Positions 62,256 to 64,000 of a DNA stretch of 64,000 bases are shown here, piece after piece. This DNA comes from Ureibacillus thermophilus. GTDB taxonomy: Bacteria > Bacillota > Bacilli > Bacillales_A > Planococcaceae. Numbering within the stretch: the stretch's first letter is position 1; every line of letters starts with the position of its first letter. The stretch is taken from NCBI RefSeq assembly GCF_042657185.1, contig NZ_JBHSNN010000093.1, one strand, 5' to 3'. Below the pieces are notes generated by a model that worked only from the letters and a program-made list of their open reading frames with translations, had not been told where the DNA came from and did not search any database. A program made the position numbers and the translations under genes.

Positions 62256-62330
62256 ATGGCAGACATTTCAATAGCCATTGGACTTATTTTGTATACGCTT
62301 TATTTAATTAGCCTCTGTTTTACGGACTAA
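62256..62330 (+). CDS. Very small hydrophobic peptide, paralogue 1 (24 aa)
   Basis: A 24-codon gene with a very strong ribosome binding site (GGGGGGGAT before ATG). The product starts MADISIAIGLILYTLYLISL and ends CFTD, that is one membrane helix with an acidic C-terminus. A matching paralogue lies near 63.74 kb: SIAIG-x-x-LY-x-x-YLIS-x-CF is kept in both. A terminator hairpin follows directly. The paralogue conservation and signals support it as a real gene. Function unknown. Confidence 0.65.
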   Translation: MADISIAIGLILYTLYLISLCFTD

Positions 62331-62334
62331 AAAA

Positions 62335-62362
62335 AGCTGATTCAGTTTCGAATCAGCTCTTT
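62335..62362 (+). terminator. Terminator after peptide paralogue 1
   Basis: AGCTGATTC/GAATCAGCT stem followed by CTTTGT. Confidence 0.75.
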
Positions 62363-62372
62363 GTATTATGTT

Positions 62373-62759
62373 TTATTTTACTAATTCTTTATTTTTAATG
62401 AATCCTAAGCTCGCTAATAAAATCTTCGCATCAGAAGATAAGATTTCAAATGCATCCTTTTTTTCAAAAATTTTTTCTTTGCCTTTTTCGCTTAAAAATA
62501 ACTTTAAGCCGCGAATATCCATTCTTTTTGCATATGTATTAATGACCGTAATTGCATTTAATTCTTTCTTAGTTAATGGCTCTTCTCCTGATTGCATTTT
62601 CTCTTTTACAAATTCCAAAATTTCTCTTGCATTGCTATTAAGCAAATGTCTATATTCATAAACAATGTCAAAATTTTCTTCAATAAATCTTCTGGCTGTA
62701 GCATATTCCAATGCATCTACAGCTCCGTTTATACTGAGAATCAATTGTCTAAACTCCAT
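62373..62759 (-). CDS. Hypothetical protein (128 aa)
   Basis: A 128-residue soluble, mainly helical protein starting MEFRQLILSINGAVDALEYA. YATARRFIEENFDIVYEYRH and NAREILEFVKEKMQSGEEPL suggest a small all-helical fold, and the C-terminus (FEILSSDAKILLASLGFIKN) is conserved-looking. I do not recognise the family. GGGGGCC precedes the ATG, which is why I prefer it to the ATG seven codons upstream. It is on the opposite strand from the flanking 24-residue peptide genes. Confidence 0.6.
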   Translation of the reverse strand: MEFRQLILSINGAVDALEYATARRFIEENFDIVYEYRHLLNSNAREILEFVKEKMQSGEEPLTKKELNAITVINTYAKRMDIRGLKLFLSEKGKEKIFEKKDAFEILSSDAKILLASLGFIKNKELVK

Positions 62760-62909
62760 TACATAGGCCCCCTGATGCAACTATTATATAGGTATAAATA
62801 TTATAATTTCAATAAAAAATTTAAGATAATCGTCATAAAATTTTATTAACTAATTATAGTCATTTGGTTATGTTTTTTAAAGTAAAAAGTACTACCAAAA
62901 CCAAATAAA

Positions 62910-62951
62910 AATAAGCAAACCGAAAACACAAGGTTTCCCAGATTTGCTTAT
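62910..62951 (-). terminator. Terminator after ypjP
   Basis: AATAAGCAAA/TTTGCTTATT arms with a long loop containing a smaller AAACC/GGTTT pair; on the minus strand TTTTTATT follows. Confidence 0.65.
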
Positions 62952-63007
62952 TTGAGCCTAGCCATCGACAGGCCAACTTATGATAATAACGTCAACAAAA
63001 GATATTT

Positions 63008-63616
63008 TTAGGATAACCATTTCGGAGGGGTATTTTTCGAATAGTAGATATCGCCGATTGTATGATGTGTTACAAAATCATCTTCATAGGTATGATAATG
63101 GAAGTTATAATAATACCCCTCAAGCGGGCGTTTTTCTGTACGTACATGGAAGCGGAGCAGCTCTTGGCCAGTTCTGCCATTTGCTATATGAAAAATCTTC
63201 TCGGAATAATTCCCTCCAGGTTGTTCGCTAATCGTTAAGTAATTTTTCGATTCATCGTCAAGGCTTCCTAAAGTAGAGGCAATTACTTTTTCGATATGTG
63301 GGAAAATCTTTTGTTCAAATTCATCTTCAATCACCGGAGCGATTTTTGATCCGAATTTTATGTATGACTGTTCTTTAGCCATTTGAATAATAGTATCGAT
63401 AGGATCCGGAGACTCTTCCGATTCGTCAGAGAGAACTTTCTCTACAGAATCATTTGAGGCCTCTACATTTTTATAGTCAGCGCTGGGAGTTCGATTGGAT
63501 TGTTGACCGTTTTCCAGTGAATCCCAAATTGAATGGTTGGGCGTGATGACCCCTAATGTTAAAAAAGCTACTAAAAATACGAGCGTTTTTTGCAACCACT
63601 TTTTCAATTGTTTCAC
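63008..63616 (-). CDS. ypjP: YpjP-family secreted/membrane protein
   Basis: A 202-residue protein with an N-terminal hydrophobic segment (WLQKTLVFLVAFLTLGVI), a polar Ser/Asp-rich linker and a C-terminal domain ending HHTIGDIYYSKNTPPKWLS. From memory it matches YpjP of Bacillus, which lies in the thyB-dfrA region; this fits the nearby thyA and dfrA. Function unknown. The GTG start has only a weak ribosome binding site, and a TTG three codons downstream (GGGTG at six bases) is an alternative. Confidence 0.75.
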   Translation of the reverse strand: MKQLKKWLQKTLVFLVAFLTLGVITPNHSIWDSLENGQQSNRTPSADYKNVEASNDSVEKVLSDESEESPDPIDTIIQMAKEQSYIKFGSKIAPVIEDEFEQKIFPHIEKVIASTLGSLDDESKNYLTISEQPGGNYSEKIFHIANGRTGQELLRFHVRTEKRPLEGYYYNFHYHTYEDDFVTHHTIGDIYYSKNTPPKWLS

Positions 63617-63739
63617 CCACTTTGGTACAATTCTATTAACTACTTACGATTTTTATTGAAAAAGGTTTCCTATTTTATTTTTTCATAGTAAAATATGTTA
63701 GGAATTAACCATGTTTTCTAACTTTAAGGAGGGATTAAT

Positions 63740-63814
63740 GTGGCCTCAGTTTCAATCGCCATTGGATTTGTTTTATATTTAGCTTATTTAATTTCATTCT
63801 GTTTTGCTGAATAA
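63740..63814 (+). CDS. Very small hydrophobic peptide, paralogue 2 (24 aa)
   Basis: A GTG-started 24-codon gene with AAGGAGGG seven bases ahead. The product reads VASVSIAIGFVLYLAYLISF and ends CFAE, matching paralogue 1 over SIAIG-x-x-LY-x-x-YLIS-x-CF with an acidic last residue. An overlapping ATG two bases upstream opens a different frame of 14 codons that is not conserved with the paralogue. A hairpin terminator follows. Function unknown; a small membrane protein is inferred. Confidence 0.6.
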   Translation: MASVSIAIGFVLYLAYLISFCFAE

Positions 63815-63846
63815 AAAGCTGCGTTCAGTGGCTTTTTATTTTTTTT
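63813..63846 (+). terminator. Terminator after peptide paralogue 2
   Basis: AAAAAGC/GCTTTTT stem followed by ATTTTTTTT. Confidence 0.7.
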
Positions 63847-63849
63847 GGA

Positions 63850-63888
63850 GAAGGCGCTGTCCATAAACTTTCTGGACAGTCACTTCTA
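63850..63888 (+). terminator. Second hairpin of the GGACAG type
   Basis: CTGTCCA/TGGACAG stem with a short AAA-rich loop. It resembles the hairpins near 1.4, 16.67 and 24.1 kb. Confidence 0.5.
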
Positions 63889-63929
63889 ACAAGATTCCAC
63901 TATTATAGGAACAAAGGGGCCGCCTCCAT

Positions 63930-64000
63930 GTGAACTACCCCCACTTAATTTTCTAGCGAAAATTTGAAGTGGGGGCTTCCAAAGAAGTTTGACTGCTTTA
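63930..64000 (-). mobile_element. Probable right end of an IS200/IS605 (TnpB-type) element, cut by the window edge
   Basis: On the minus strand GGAAGCCCCCACTTC is followed by AAATTTTCGCTAGAAAATT, AAGTGGGGG and TAGTTCAC. A GAAGCCCC...GGGG-TAGTTCAC ending, with a subterminal hairpin, is the known look of IS605-type right ends, which also form the 3' part of the associated guide RNA. The element body would lie beyond 64000, so the call is provisional. Confidence 0.5.

Overview
The window is an AT-rich stretch of a Bacillales chromosome. Strong AAGGAGG-type ribosome binding sites, frequent TTG/GTG starts, Rho-independent terminators, GerAB/GerAC germinant-receptor remnants, several chemoreceptors and Bacillus-like gene neighbourhoods all fit a motile spore-former. 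The content (cytosolic LCP, S. aureus-like MurG, YpjP/ThyA/DfrA, YpmS/MsrA/MsrB, a yng-type operon) suggests the Lysinibacillus/Ureibacillus (Caryophanaceae) neighbourhood; that placement is inference. No rRNA or tRNA gene and no CRISPR array was seen.

Layout. 0-8 kb: the parC 3' end, a DMT transporter, a DUF485 plus sodium:solute symporter pair, an AT-rich gene-poor zone, an unfamiliar 463-residue protein, YqeY and a decayed PTS EIIC-like gene. 8-21 kb: a crotonase, a P-loop/Asp23-like fusion, an aminotransferase, an AI-2E-family transporter, an LCP protein, MsrA, a soluble chemoreceptor, a prolyl 4-hydroxylase, an ABC-F ATPase, and a GntP permease with a 3-hydroxybutyrate dehydrogenase-like SDR. 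21-30 kb: a cold-shock gene with a long structured leader, a globin-like/CZB chemoreceptor, acylphosphatase, xpaC-telA, an alpha/beta hydrolase and an amino-acid ABC transporter behind a lysine riboswitch. 30-48 kb: odhAB (2-oxoglutarate dehydrogenase), a MurG, a COG0523 GTPase, a CtpB-type protease, DeoD, YozE, a membrane chemoreceptor, a gerAB/gerAC deletion remnant, and ypmS-msrA-msrB with degV and trhA. 48-59 kb: a minus-strand catabolic cluster scoAB - tetR - acyl-CoA dehydrogenase - acyl-CoA synthetase - biotin carboxylase - BCCP - HMG-CoA lyase - enoyl-CoA hydratase - carboxyltransferase, in the gene order of the B. subtilis yngJ-to-yngE operon. 59-64 kb: thyA and dfrA separated by a mazEF toxin-antitoxin pair, YpjP, two paralogous 24-residue membrane peptides, and the apparent end of an IS200/IS605-type element at the window edge.

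How the genes fit together. The yng-type cluster can carry isovaleryl-CoA through methylcrotonyl-CoA, methylglutaconyl-CoA and HMG-CoA to acetoacetate plus acetyl-CoA. ScoAB would activate acetoacetate, and the SDR/GntP pair near 20 kb could import and oxidise 3-hydroxybutyrate into the same pool. OdhAB then takes the carbon through the TCA cycle.

The least ordinary features are: a four-copy composite intergenic repeat with inverted ends, two size classes and an internal hairpin, one copy of which supplies the TelA stop codon; a 21-bp tandem repeat inside the yng-type operon; twin 24-residue peptides; mazEF with a perfect 36-bp palindrome inserted between thyA and dfrA; and two chemoreceptors with unusual sensory architecture (a cytosolic C-terminal Cache-like domain, and a globin-like N-terminus that appears to lack the proximal histidine, combined with CZB).
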